Assembly (NCBI GenBank): GCA_030533445.1
Contig: CM060075.1
Coordinates: 38,790,719-38,854,718 of the forward strand
Origin: Cyprinodon diabolis
Lineage: Eukaryota > Chordata > Actinopteri > Cyprinodontiformes > Cyprinodontidae
Reading direction: 5' to 3'
Length of the DNA stretch: 64,000 nucleotides
Shown: positions 22,331 to 34,250 of the stretch, piece by piece
Numbering within the stretch: position 1 is the stretch's first letter
Layout of the letters: each line of letters begins with the position of its first letter
Notes under the pieces: model-generated
Told to the model about the DNA's origin: nothing
What the model saw: only the letters and a program-made list of their open reading frames with translations
Database searches by the model: none
Position numbers and translations under genes: made by a program

Positions 22331-24083
22331 ACAGTCTCTCCTCTTTGTGCCAGACCCTGTAGGATTTTGTTTTTCTTATTCTGTATTAGTAAATCATTCT
22401 AGCACATTTCTGTTCTTCTCCGTATTTGAGTTCTTTATGCAATTAAATGACAAAGCTGGACCCAAAGAGATGGAGGAAAAGCCTCAGAATCTTTCAGGGA
22501 ACGTTTAGTCATGCAAGGTTTGTTTGGATCGATCCGAGTTTAAGCTTTATCCTGCATCCTTTGTCATGTAGCATAAAGGAGGTAAGATATGGAGTTATTA
22601 TTGTGTTTTTATTAAATTGAAGAGAACTGGGAATATGTAAAGGGAAAACATTGGATGTAAAATACAAATATTGGAGAGAAGAAATGTTCACACTGATAGC
22701 AAATAGGGATGTTTGAGACTGAAAAAAAAGTTTTGGGAGAAACTATTTGCCCATAGAATAAATCAAAGATAAAATGAAATTTGGAAAATGATTTCCAGGG
22801 GAAAAAGTTCTCACTGAAATAAATTTGTAACCTCAGATATTGCTTTTTTTATTATTTGTTTGTTGTTGTTTTTTTGTAATCAGAGTGAAAAAATTTTCTC
22901 TCAAAGTCTTTGCTCTCGATTCATGAATTTTCTCTTCATGTGAAAAATGGACGGGTCTGTGTCCCCATTGGACAGTTTCAACAGAATTTTTGATAGAAAA
23001 ACCTAATCTTTTATTTATTTTATGTCACAATATTTTCTCTCAAAACCTTTTCTTTGTCAGTTTTTGCTATCAGTGTGAAAATGCTTTCTCAGATAAATGT
23101 ATTTTACTTTCTAAATTATTTTCCCCTTTCAAATAGCATTTTTTCTTTTATTTAATCACAACGCAAAAATAACTCCATTGTAAAAAGGGCTGATTATCCT
23201 TTAACCACCACTTTCTGATCTGGAATCCTACGGTTGCATGAAAATCAAACATGCCTGCCTCTGTCAGTGAGCCCCAGGGCAGCTGTGGCTACAATGCAGC
23301 TTACCACCATCAGGGTGTGTGTGAACGGGTGAATGACTGTAGTGTACAGTGCTTTTGTCCAGTCTCCGGACTTGAAAAGATTCCCTGAATCTTTGAGCTG
23401 AGGATATCCCGCCTTCTCATCAAGCCAGGATAAAAAAACAACACACCAGCATCACATAATGGCCCCTTAGTGGGGCTTTATACAGCTGAATGCCTGAATG
23501 CTGATGAGGAAATCCAGCCGTTTGCTTCCTCTGCTGGAGAGAAGTTGATTTTATTCCCAAAGCTTGCAGACATGTTTGCCTTAGCAAGCAGATATGAACT
23601 GATATTTAGAGTTATGCACTTTTAAAAGGAGTACCACATTTCTTTTATAATCAGAAACAAACAAGTTTGTGGTGTTCAGGATCTGTCATATTTCCTCACT
23701 ACCGTGTTTGTTCGTCTGTTACTACACACAGCCAATGCATTGAACAAAGCTATTTTCCTCATCCATACCTTTGCTTCTACAGCTGACGCACTAAATTAAG
23801 AATTTAAACTGTAAAAAAAAAAAAAGAACCGGTATGAGAAGAGGCTGAGCAGCCTAAGTATCAGCCCCTCCTTTATGATTTTACAGCCAGAGGAGGAGGA
23901 GTCTCTACCTGCACTCGTGTTTCTAGTCACTACCAACATCTTAGACTGCAAGAGGCAGCGTGTTAGAGTTGCTGGTAAGTACATTAAATGTTTCTGTTCT
24001 GTTCTATTTTTTTTTTTTTTTACATTGGATATTGGGATACGGCTGAAAAATGTCTTGTTTTTATTATTTTGTACATGCTTTAA
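22331..24083. other. Intergenic DNA with one exon-like segment
   Basis: AT-rich, no repeat recognised. The only feature is an 88-base segment, 23887-23974, preceded by tgattttacag and followed by gtaagt. It would read PEEEESLPALVFLVTTNILD in one frame, but no partner exon is evident. Confidence 0.3.
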
Positions 24084-24399
24084 CCCTTTAAAGCCCGATC
24101 CAAGAATAAAACAAAACAGAAAATTACTTTTTTTTTGGTTTGAAGTCCTTATTTGGCCTTTTAACAGAATATGTAAAAAGAAAAAACAAAAATACATTTT
24201 TGATATTAATAATTTATTACTATGCGATAAGTCAAGATAATTTTTTGTGTAGGCTTCTGCCCTCTGTTATCAGGTATATCTGATTGTGTACAATAGGATT
24301 TTGAGCAAAGTTTTTACCATTAAATTATGCAAAAGGTGTCAGACGCAAAACATTTCAGAAACCGTATGTATCAAATATGATATAATTGGCATTACAGGG
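24084..24399. mobile_element. piggyBac-type MITE
   Basis: TTAA duplications at 24080-24083 and 24400-24403 flank ends ccctttaaagcc and ggcattacaggg, the layout of piggyBac elements (TTAA target, CCCT start). At 316 bp with no transposase it is non-autonomous. Confidence 0.6.
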
Positions 24400-24409
24400 T
24401 TAAAGCAAT

Positions 24410-24675
24410 ATGCTGGTGAAAGTTCTTAGTCATCCAGGTCATAGTCATTCCAAAAAAAGAAAATAAAAAAAAAAATCCACTGGACTTTGTTTCCAAGTTT
24501 GAAGAGGTTTTGCTTATTATCCAGGAAGGTTTTTCAATTAAAAAATGTCAGGAATAGCGTTTGAGGTTTTATACAGAAGCCCATCAAAACCTTGTTTTTG
24601 TTTAGAAAACATGCAAATTATAGAAAATTAGCTTGTTTTGATGGGCTACTTGGTTTTTATGTGTGTCAAAGCTGA
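24410..24675 (+). repeat. MITE fragment of the 18.2-kb family
   Basis: Shares gttcttagtcatccaggtc and ccactggactttgtttccaa with 18225-18310, followed by an imperfect inverted arrangement around agcccatcaaaac and gttttgatgggct. Confidence 0.5.
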
Positions 24676-25076
24676 AGGAGAACTCAGACATATAAGGAAA
24701 ACGTACTTTTTGGACAACTAGAAATTGAAATCCATCTTGAACTCATTTCCTCTTAAATCTATCAGGAAATGGAGCTGATCATGCAGGTATTATTGCTTAT
24801 GAATACATGACTACTTTCAGATTTTCTATTCTTAAATGTCTTTTAATGGTAGATGCCAATGAGTGAAGCGATTTGTCTAGTGTAGTCAGACTCATGGTCA
24901 GTCAGTTCCTATTATGATGACAAGTGTTGGATCATTATTCAAGATATGCAAACATGTTTGTATTTATTTATTTATTTACGTGTTGATCTAACTGAACACA
25001 GAAATGGTCTGAGGTTCAACAGAACCTCTAAGTTTTGCTTCAATTATCCGCTCTATTAATAAATACTACATTTTAA

Positions 25077-26974
25077 CCCTTTATAGGGCACTCAGTGAAA
25101 TACTTTGAAAATCCAAACTTCAAGCCAATAGTGTTATTGGAATCCAGGACAAGACCTTATTACCTTTGTAACATTCAAAAAATATGGATATTTAGATGAC
25201 AAAAATGAATGTCAATGTAAAAACAGGAAATGCCATTTTGCCTGAATATATTAAGAAAAATAGCAAAAGTGCATCTGTAAGAAATTAATGAAAGAAACTC
25301 TGAGAATGAAAGAAACCAATTTTTTTAGTCCAACATAACCTTAGAGGCCTTAATGCTGATACTGGCACTTACATTTTTTAGTTTATAAATCTAAATCTTA
25401 TTGTTAATTAGGCTTATTATCTTTTTAACTTTACTTTTTTTATTAACTTTTTTACCTTTTTCTTCTTTACTTTTTAACTTCTTACCTTTTTTTCTTGACT
25501 TTTTAATTAACTTTTTAACCATTTTAACTTGACTTTTTAACTTTTTAATGAACTTTTTACCTTTTTTCTTGACTTTTTAATGAACTTTTTAACCATTTTA
25601 ACTTGACTTTTTAACTTTTTAATGAACTTTTTACCTTTTTTTCTTGACTTTTTAACTTTTTAATGAACTTTTTCCTTTTTTCTTGACTTTTTAACTTTTT
25701 AATGAACTTTTTCCTTTTTTCTTGACTTTTTAACTTTTTAATGAACTTTTTCCTTTTTTCTTGACTTTTTAACTTTTTAATGAACTTTTTCCTTTTTTCT
25801 TGACTTTTTAACTTTGTAATTAACTTCTTACCTTTTTTCTTGACTTTTTAACTTCTTACCTCTTTTCGTGACTTTTTAATTAACTTTTTAACCATTTTAA
25901 CTTGACTTTTTAATGAACTTTTTACCTTTTTTTCTTGAATTTTTAACTTTTTAATTAACTTTTTCCTTTTTTCTTGACTTTTTAACTTTTTAATGAACTT
26001 TTTCCTTTTTTCTTGACTTTTTAACTTTGTAATTAACTTCTTACCTTTTTTCTTGACTTTTTAACTTCTTACCTCTTTTCGTGACTTTTTAATTAACTTT
26101 TTAACCATTTTAACTTGACTTTTTAATGAACTTTTTACCTTTTTTTCTTGAATTTTTAACTTTTTAATGAACTTTTTTCTTGAATTTTTAACTTTTTACC
26201 CTTTTTCTTGACTTTTTAATTGACTTTTTACCATATTAACTTGACTTTTTAACTTTTTAATGAACTTTTTACCTTTTTTCTTGACTTTTTAATGAACTTT
26301 TTAACCATTTTAACTTGACTTTTTAACTTTTTAATGAACTTTTTACCTTTTTTTCTTGACTTTTTAACTTTTTAATGAACTTTTTCCTTTTTTCTTGACT
26401 TTTTAACTTTTTAATGAACTTTTTCCTTTTTTCTTGACTTTTTAACTTTTTAATGAACTTTTTCCTTTTTTCTTGACTTTTTAACTTTGTAATTAACTTC
26501 TTACCTTTTTTCTTGACTTTTTAACTTCTTACCTCTTTTCGTGACTTTTTAATTAACTTTTTAACCATTTTAACTTGACTTTTTAATGAACTTTTTACCT
26601 TTTTTTCTTGAATTTTTAACTTTTTAATGAACTTTTTTCTTGAATTTTTAACTTTTTACCCTTTTTCTTGACTTTTTAATTGACTTTTTACCATATTAAC
26701 TTGACTTTTTAACTTTTTAATGAACTTTTTACCTTTTTTTCTTGGCTTGTTAAGTTTTTTTCCCCAACTTAATTTACAGTAGGTAATATATCATTCAAGG
26801 GCTCATCTGGTCAAATGCCAAAATAAGATGTTAAGCCATGTAGCAGCATCTTTTCTGAATTGCTGGATATAGATCTTTTGCTTCTGGACCTCACTGAGGG
26901 ACGGGAGGGAATCCATTTGTAAGGGGTATGATCAAATACAAGTGATCAAAAATGGTAATTTGCTCTATAAAGGG
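25077..26974. mobile_element. piggyBac-type element filled by a minisatellite
   Basis: TTAA at 25073-25076 and 26975-26978 with inverted ends ccctttatagggca and tgctctataaaggg define a piggyBac-like non-autonomous element of 1.9 kb. About 1.35 kb of it is one tandem array (next entry). Outside the array there is no transposase coding sequence. Confidence 0.75.
25420..26760. repeat. AT-rich minisatellite with higher-order structure
   Basis: Units of about 39 bases built from ttgactttttaac, tttttaatgaac and ttttccttttttc alternate with variants (aaccattttaac, acctcttttcgtg). The variant acctcttttcgtg recurs at about 25858, 26070 and 26531, so longer blocks of about 210 and 460 bases were duplicated too. 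This is tandem expansion, not a CRISPR: there are no unique spacers and the host is eukaryotic. Confidence 0.85.
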
Positions 26975-26999
26975 TTAATACGAATATGAATAATTCAAT

Positions 27000-27430
27000 A
27001 ATAATTCAGTAATTCAATTCAGTTTATTTCTATAGCTCCAATTCACAACACATGTCATCTCAAGGCACTTTACAGTTCAACCAGATCATACAGTCAAATT
27101 GATTCAAAGTTTTCTATCTAAGGAAAACCAGTTGATTGCATCGACTCATTGACTTGAATGCAATCCCTCACACTAAGCATGCTTGTAGTGACAGTGGAGA
27201 GGAAAAACTCCCTTTTAACGGGAAGAAACCTCCAGCAGAACCAGGCTCAGTGAGCGGCCATCTGCTGAGGCCGACTGCGGTTCAAGGAGACAGAAGCAGA
27301 GATACAAAAAGCAGCTGTAGAAGGCGACCCCGTCCAGGAAACACACAGCCAGGCCGACGAGCTCCGGGCCAGTTCCATGCAGTGTCAGAGGATGAAAAGA
27401 GCACATCCAGCCAGTGACGGTCAGAGAAAC
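27000..27430. repeat. Common teleost dispersed repeat
   Basis: Landmarks cagtttatttctatagc, caaggcactttacag, ggaaaaactcccttttaacg and gaagaaacctccagcagaacc belong to a widespread fish interspersed repeat. The frame 27136-27417 is inside it and not a gene. Confidence 0.5.
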
Positions 27431-27931
27431 AGGACTATAGTGGAAAAACATTACGACCTCAAATTAGATTTACTAATGTAATTAGTATTTAAATTATAAC
27501 ATTTATACTTTTGTAATACTTTAAAAACATCTATTATTTGTTTGCTTGATATAGATACTAGAAGTTACTCAAATATATAGAAATGTTGTAGGATTGCGCC
27601 ACTCAGGGTGGCTGAATGTTGGAGTCGCTCTGCTGGTTAAAATTTTGTTTCCTCTGTGAATCAAAGTTTTTCTACTGTTAGAAAAGTTTTTCTACTGTTA
27701 GTTGTATCTCTGGTAATTGATGCTGTGCAACTGAAAGGATTTTTACTAATATCTTTTTTTTCCCTGATTAACTAAACTGTGCATTATGTTTACATTATGT
27801 TTTACTCTCCTAAAACATAACCTCATTTCGTTGTTGTTGTTTCAAACGACTGGACTTTGTTTCCAAGTGTGAAGTCATTTAGCTTCCCAGGAAACTTTTT
27901 CAACTCAAAATGACATAATTAGCGTTGAGTT

Positions 27932-28472
27932 TGTTAGGTTTATTCTTTTATACATCATGTGCATTGTTACTTTGTTAGCCAGATAGAGAGAGTAGAAGGC
28001 CTTTCTTCACATTGTGGATGTCACTTTGTGTAAGAGGGTCATCTAAATAGGACAGCTTTTTGTCTTTTAAAGATACACAGGATATGGGAACATCTTGGAG
28101 CCTGACTGATAGAGGAGAGCTATCTATAATCCTTGGGCATGGATGGCATGTCAGTTACTGACAACTAAGCATCCACCTGGTGCAACACATAGACTCATGA
28201 GCTATAAGGAGAAGATGACCTTGTTCGGGGTTCAATCTTTGCCGGAAACTCGCGAACGTGATTTTTGAGCCCAAGCGATTTCTCTGTCCTGTAACGACCT
28301 GATCTGGAATAAACTCTGTTACTTTTTTACTCCTGTTTTTATAGTCCTTTTTTTTATGGTTTTACCCAGTCTGAGTTAAGAGTAGTAAATAACTTGCTCC
28401 CAGGAAAAGAACCGGTGGGGAAGCCCCGAGGCACAACTGCCTTTTTAGGGGACATAACTTCCTCATTTAACA
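27932..28472 (+). mobile_element. Solo LTR of a second retrovirus-like family
   Basis: 541 bp starting tgttaggttt and ending atttaaca (TG...CA), flanked by the 4-bp duplication agtt (27928-27931, 28473-28476). It contains an AATAAA-type signal (ctggaataaactctg). A diverged copy lies in reverse at 51614-52203. It is inserted in a MITE of the 18.2-kb family, whose halves flank it. Confidence 0.65.
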
Positions 28473-29380
28473 AGTTCAAAGCTTTACATAACAGCTCAAA
28501 AACTTGTTTTGGCCTAGACAGCAAGCAAATTTAACCATAAGAATGGTTCTGCCCCTTATTAATGGGAATAGTTTCGGGTTCTTTGTTCCCCTAAGGGGAA
28601 TATTGTGGATTTGTGGATTCTTTTTTAACTTCTTTGGAATGACTATGACCTGGATGACTGTGAATCTTCACCAGCATATTTCTTGTTGTTTGTGTTTTCA
28701 ATTCAATCATACTTTATTGATCCCTTCCCATCCAATCTGAAAAACTCACACAGTAAGAAACAGACATTATACCTGCGCGTTACTGTCGTAGAAAGGTGCT
28801 GCCCTTGCATTTAGAAAAACAGCAGAAAGGGATCACAATGGGTGGGGGTGAGGGAGGGGGGGAACAATCCTTCCTCATACTTCATCCTTAGTAGGATACG
28901 GTTTGAGATTGCAAAAAAACTCAGCATAGAAGCAACACGGATACAAAACGATATCTTGCTGGATGAACGAATGGTGGAGGAGGATGAGAGGCACGTGTAT
29001 GATATCTGAGCATGATCTGAGCATCAGTATGTTTGCAAATTAAGTCCATGAAGCACCGTTCCATGGTTTCATGTCCTTCAAAGGGAAGAGAAGAGGGCAG
29101 AGCCTCGTGTTTACTTTCATCCCAGGAAGGTTGAGTAGATAAAGGCCTCTCAAGGCCAGAGGGGAGCTGAATTTCAGATAGAAACAGATTGTATGGGTCA
29201 GGCTGGGTGTTAAATCTTCCGGCCAGCCTTCAGAGTTTGACAAAACCCAAAAAGTACAGATGTATGGTCCACTCTGGCAAGATCCAAGCTTACATTTTTT
29301 CTCTAAGATTCTACCATTTCCCAGTTGAGTGCAGAACCTGCAGCCAGCCTGCGATCCTGTGCAAGGATCACATCCAGTTT
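28473..29380. other. Repeat-derived DNA
   Basis: The first 150 bases continue the MITE interrupted by the solo LTR. From about 28690 (caattcaatcatactttattgatcc) a LINE-3'-end-like phrase occurs in antisense, followed by decayed sequence. No gene supported. Confidence 0.35.
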
Positions 29381-29384
29381 ACGG

Positions 29385-30330
29385 TTTTGCTCCCTTAACA
29401 TCTCAGTCTGAGTGTTGATAGTCCCGCAGATCCGCCTTCTATCGTGGGCTGCGCTCTGGACTCGTTGGAGGAAGTGGTTGAGAGGAGTGTGCTGTCCAGG
29501 CTTAAATCCATCAAGGAAAACACCTTTCACCCGACTTGCACCAGACTGTAGAGGAGTTGACCAACTCCTTTAGTGAATGACCTTTATACCCTGTTTGTAA
29601 AAAGGAGCGCTACCGCAGGTCATTCATCCCTGCTGCTATCACAGGTAACAATGCCACTGCAATATAACCTAGTGTAATAACACTGCAATAACTCATACTG
29701 TTTTTTTTAGTTTTATTGAAAGGATCCCCATTAGCTACAGCTATGCTGCAGCTATTCATCCTGGGGTCCTGAAAAATATATACATTAAAAACAAAACCAA
29801 GACTACAACCAATATTTGAAAGAAAAAGAAAATACACAAACACATCTACAAATACATATACTGTATATACACATATTAACGTACATATGTACCCTCATGC
29901 GGGCGTGATATATGACAAATATAAAACACATTCTACACTTACACCTGTAAACATACCTACACATATACATACATATTCGCACACATATATAAATATAAAC
30001 ATTCAGTTATATTATTTTGATAAATGCTGTTTTACATATAATTTGAATTTATTGACATTATTAGACTGTTTATCTATTTAACAAACCAGAAACCACACTT
30101 TATTTGCTACCACTTTACTGTACATAAGATACTGTATATAAAAGTCACCTTAAATCTCTACTAATTAACTTTTTAGCATCCACTATATATATATCCAGAT
30201 GAACTGTATTCACTTCATGCACCTTTTCCTCTTTTGTTCACCCTCTGTTTATACGAGCTGATATCACAGATGAACTTCTCCATTGTGAGATCAATAAAGT
30301 TCTATTCTATTCTATTCTGTTCTATTCTAT
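29385..30330 (+). mobile_element. LINE 3' end with ATTCT tail
   Basis: Codons near 29590-29640 (KKERYRRSFIPAAI-like in one frame) match the very end of L2/CR1-like ORF2. The region ends gagatcaataaagttctatt followed by (attct)n, the characteristic tail. A further antisense insertion (ggatccccattagctacagc, 29700-29860) and a CA/TA-rich microsatellite interrupt it. Confidence 0.6.
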
Positions 30331-30339
30331 ACATGCCTT

Positions 30340-30567
30340 GCCGCCTGACAATGGCCAAAACAGCCCCCATTATCTTCTGAATTTCACGATATACCAGGTA
30401 ACTACCAACTCCAAACAGCAGAAATCCTGATTTAAAAAAATCCAAATATGTATTCATCCGACCGGCATCATCATCACACTTAGATCTACGTCTACCAGGA
30501 GTCCATCGTGTATCCGGAGAAAAAAACGACCCGTCTGGACAGCAGGGTTCCTTATCCTGTCTTTCTG
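30340..30567 (-). other. Unexplained exon-like frame with a hydrophobic segment
   Basis: Read on the minus strand, a ttttttttacag acceptor-like sequence near 30568 leads into an open frame. It has a Cys pair (EPCCPDGSFF), a basic stretch (PGRRRSKCDDD) and one hydrophobic segment (SGFLLFGVGSYLVY). The frame runs to the LINE tail at 30330. I do not recognise a family. It could be a host exon, an exon of a decayed retroelement envelope, or chance; no partner exon is seen. Confidence 0.25.
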
Positions 30568-30599
30568 TAAAAAAAAATGTGATCAATTGCATTGAGAGA

Positions 30600-32378
30600 C
30601 CAGCTGACCAGATCCATAATTCAGTTAGGAAGTTTGGGAAGTTATGTGAAAAGAAGTTCTAACAGAAGATGATTACAAATTTGCATCAGTTTGCTCTCCT
30701 TTCCACACTTCCTTGTTTTTCCTGTTTTACTGCTTCTCGGCGGTTTAAGGAGCACTCATGCAGCCTGGTTGGGATTTTATTCAGCTGTTCTTTTTCTCAG
30801 GCATCTTATCTGTTTATTTATTTTTAGCAAACATACCCCGGCGTGGAATCCATCCAATAACGTGTGGGCACCATGGTTGTTAAACCAGTTTTTGGTACTA
30901 TTTGGAGCGTGAGCTTACTGGAAGAGCAAATAGGCACTTTTGTTTATATGTGGAGGAATTATGGGACGCTCTTAGCTTTCCTAGTAGACTTGGCTAAATA
31001 AACAAACCAACAGCAGCAGATAATATGGCTCCATTAAAGGGCCCCTGATGTGTATTGATATGCAACATAAGGACTTTGACATTGTAGCAAACATGCAAAT
31101 ATCCTTGTTGCTTGTGTATCTTATTCTACTATACTTTTTCCTTCCACTCAACTTCCCTTGATAAAAGAGTCTGATAATTACCAGTTTCTTCACCAGAGTA
31201 AATAAGCTACACTGTTTGACTTGAATTACTGAGTTTTTTTTTTTTGTTTCTTTTCAGCTATTATGATTGATGTTGGCATACCAGTAAGTCTTCGTGGAAG
31301 AAGCATATTTTTCTCCAAAAAGCCATAAACCTGCTTCAAATCTGACTCTATCACTTATTAGATAACCGCAGTGACGTTTATGACGTTCAATGTTTTAAAT
31401 AGCAACAACAACATCTATTTTAATATTTAACTGATTTTCATACATTTGCTCCCAAGTAGTTTTTGTTGGTGACTTTAATGTATCTTGTTTTTTATTTTGC
31501 TATGTTTTGGGGGGACTTCTGCATGCAATGCAGTCTACCATTTTTTTTTTTTTTATTTCTTCTAGATCATTTTTTTGTCATCTGTTTTATAAAAGATGCA
31601 GATTAATGTTGTGCAAGTTTACCAGAAGATTATGAATATGTTAAATGACTAGATCTTGAAGTTATAGTTAATTAATAGTTCATTGAAATCAAGGGTAAAA
31701 TTAATTAGCTATTATCAGTTGAATGATTGTAACTGTAACTTGCTTACTGACCAGTGTTATTAGTCTCTTACATAAAGGGTTGGACTCCTGAATCCGGCTG
31801 ATTAAAGTCCAGTTGTCTTTCACCTATTTTTTTTATTTTTTTATTACAGGAACAAAGCATAATTGTAGCATTTCAGTAGATAAACGTGCTAACTTTTCAC
31901 CTACAGTTCCCACATTTTTTCTTTTTTAAGAACAAAGAACACATATAGAACACCTCCGGTAGTAAAACATAATGACACCTATACAAATACGCATACACCC
32001 CTCCGGAGGAAAAAGAAGAACAGGATAAGGAGAAAACAAACAACGAGCTAAATAAAGGTAATAAAAATGATAATAATACAAAAAAAAAAACAGTAAATGA
32101 AGCTGGGTGCACAGGGGGGGATTACATTTCTACGTTGAAACAACAAACTCATTAAATGGTTGCCATTTAGAGTAGAATTTTTTCAAGTTACCAGTTTTTG
32201 AATATCTAATTTTCTCCACCGTCTTTCACCTATTTAGTAATTTAGGCGATGGCTAACAGCAGAGTTATTAATCACCAACCAAATAAATGTGTCTCTGTTC
32301 ATTCGGATGTTACTGAAAGAACAGCCTGAGTGATAAATCGTTCTCTGCATAAAATAAACACAAAAGATGGGTTAAAAC
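30600..32378. other. Intergenic DNA, one micro-exon candidate
   Basis: No repeat or gene recognised. At 31258-31283 a 26-base segment has a long pyrimidine tract ending ttttcag before it and gtaagt after it. It may be chance. Confidence 0.3.
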
Positions 32379-33000
32379 CAGAGATGGGAAGTAACGAAGT
32401 ACAAATACTTCGTTACTGTACTCAAGTAGATTTTTTTGATATTTTTACTTTACTTTACTACTTATTTTTATGGCGACTTTTTACTTCTACTCCTTACATT
32501 TTTACACAAATATCTGTACTTTCTACTCCTTACATTTTAAAAAATTGGCTCGTTACTTTAGTTTTGAATCATTTCAATGGAGTTACCGTTATTATTTTTC
32601 ACGTCATCAATACCAAATTCAATCTAATTGGATGGGAATCTACGTTGCATTTGACGCACCACTACAAGATGAATCGACAGATTCGGCAGTATTCATTCGT
32701 GGCAAATCATTGCAGCTTGGTGGCGATGGCGCTAGCATAGTAGCATGGACGACGAGATGATTGAAAATGAACACAACGGAGATCTAGTCCTATTGGCAGG
32801 CATCCATTTAAAATGTAGGCAACGGCATGAAAAAAGTGGTTTCTACTTTTACTTTTATACTTTAAGTAAATTTACAAGCCTGTACTTTGTTACTGAGTAA
32901 AGAAGTTTAATCAGTACTTCCACTTTTACCAGAGTATTTTTTAACACAAGTATCTGTACTTTTACTCAAGTACGGAAAGTGAGTACTTTTGCCATCTCTG
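32379..33000 (+). mobile_element. Non-autonomous hAT element
   Basis: Ends cagagatggga and ttgccatctctg with subterminal agtaacgaagtac and gtacttttactc arms. Flanks gttaaaac and gtgaaaat agree at 6 of 8 bases, as for a decayed 8-bp duplication. It is a relative of the element at 12740-13485. The frames at 32330-32760 are not recognisable transposase. Confidence 0.65.
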
Positions 33001-33685
33001 GTGAAAATACAATGGTACCTATATTAGCAACTAATCACACAGTGTTATTATTTCTAATAACTATGCAGGCTCTAAAAACTACTGGAAATAAGTGCAAATA
33101 AAAGGGGAGGAGGGGTTTAAGAGTCCGTTCAAAGTCTGTGGAATGTTCAAGTTTTAAGGTTAAATGTATTCGAAAGTGTCCTTTAATAAAGTAGCAGATA
33201 AATGACTCAAAGAATCCAGCTGGAAGGGCATGAGGTAGCTGGGAGCTAACGATGCAACCCAGTCCTTTTGGAACACGCTAGCATCTGCTCTGACCTTTTG
33301 GAGAGCTTTGGGATCCGTTTATGGTATGATTCATGGTACACTGGAGGACCCGAGTCCCATTGGCGGCTGTCCTGCTGCCTCTGTGGAAAAGGGGTTTTAC
33401 AGACATCCCAAGTTCCAAAAACTGGGGGGGATGCTTAATACCCCCAAAAACAATAAGACGATAGCTTCAGTGGTACTGAGATAGGATCCCAGTTTTCATC
33501 TGCTAAATGTTTTTTTTTTTCCCACAACAAATTTTTAAAAATCCTGTAATTTTTACAGATGAATTTTAAAAGTTTTTCTTGACTTCTAATTCAAGTTTTA
33601 TCAGTAGTTTTAACTTAAATCAAGTCAAAAGTATGTACAATTCCTAAATTCTTAATGTATATTGACCTCATAAGAAATAGAATTT
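33001..33685. other. Intergenic DNA, nothing recognised
   Basis: No exon, RNA gene or named repeat is seen between the hAT element and the SINE. Confidence 0.35.
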
Positions 33686-33687
33686 GT

Positions 33688-34032
33688 GGGCTGCCTTGCA
33701 GTAAGAAGGTTCTGGGTTCGATACCCAGTCTTTCTGCATGGAGTTTGCATGTTCTCCCTGAGCATGCGTGGGTTCTCTCTGGGTACTCCGGCTTCCTCCC
33801 ACATTCCAAAAACATGACTATTAGGTTAATTGGCTTCTCTAAAATTGTCCTTGGGTGTGAGTGTGTGCATGAATGGTTGTTTGTCCTGTGTTGCCCTGTG
33901 ATGGACTAGCGACCTGTCCAGGGTGTACCCCGCCTCTCGCCCATTGACTGCTGGAGATAGGCACCAGCACCCCTCGTGACCCCACTTGGGACAAGCGTGT
34001 AAGAAAATGGATGGATGGGTGGATGGATGGAA
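33688..34032 (+). mobile_element. tRNA-derived SINE with RTE-like tail
   Basis: A B-box-like ggttcgatacccag follows a truncated tRNA-like head. The body (tggagtttgcatgttctccc, gtgggttctctctgggtactccggc) and the 3' part (gacctgtccagggtgtacccc, ending in ggat repeats) match the common teleost SINE thought to be mobilised by an RTE-type LINE. The frames on both strands here are spurious. Confidence 0.7.
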
Positions 34033-34250
34033 GAAATAGAATTTCTATTGAGCCTAATTGAAAAGAAATTTCACTTCATGCAGCTCTCTTAATATATTTG
34101 AATCTCTTGCCCTGATTATTTATTCCATGCTTTTCTGTGCCCCCATGAAAACACGCTGGCCCCCTCCCGGCCCCCTCCTGGCCCCCTGGTACATTTGGTC
34201 TAGATCTGCCACTGTTCCTCACCTTCACTAGATGTGGATATACTTTAGTA

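Noticed and set aside
25420..26760. CRISPR-like array
   Set aside because: Contiguous tandem repeats without unique spacers, inside a eukaryotic transposon.
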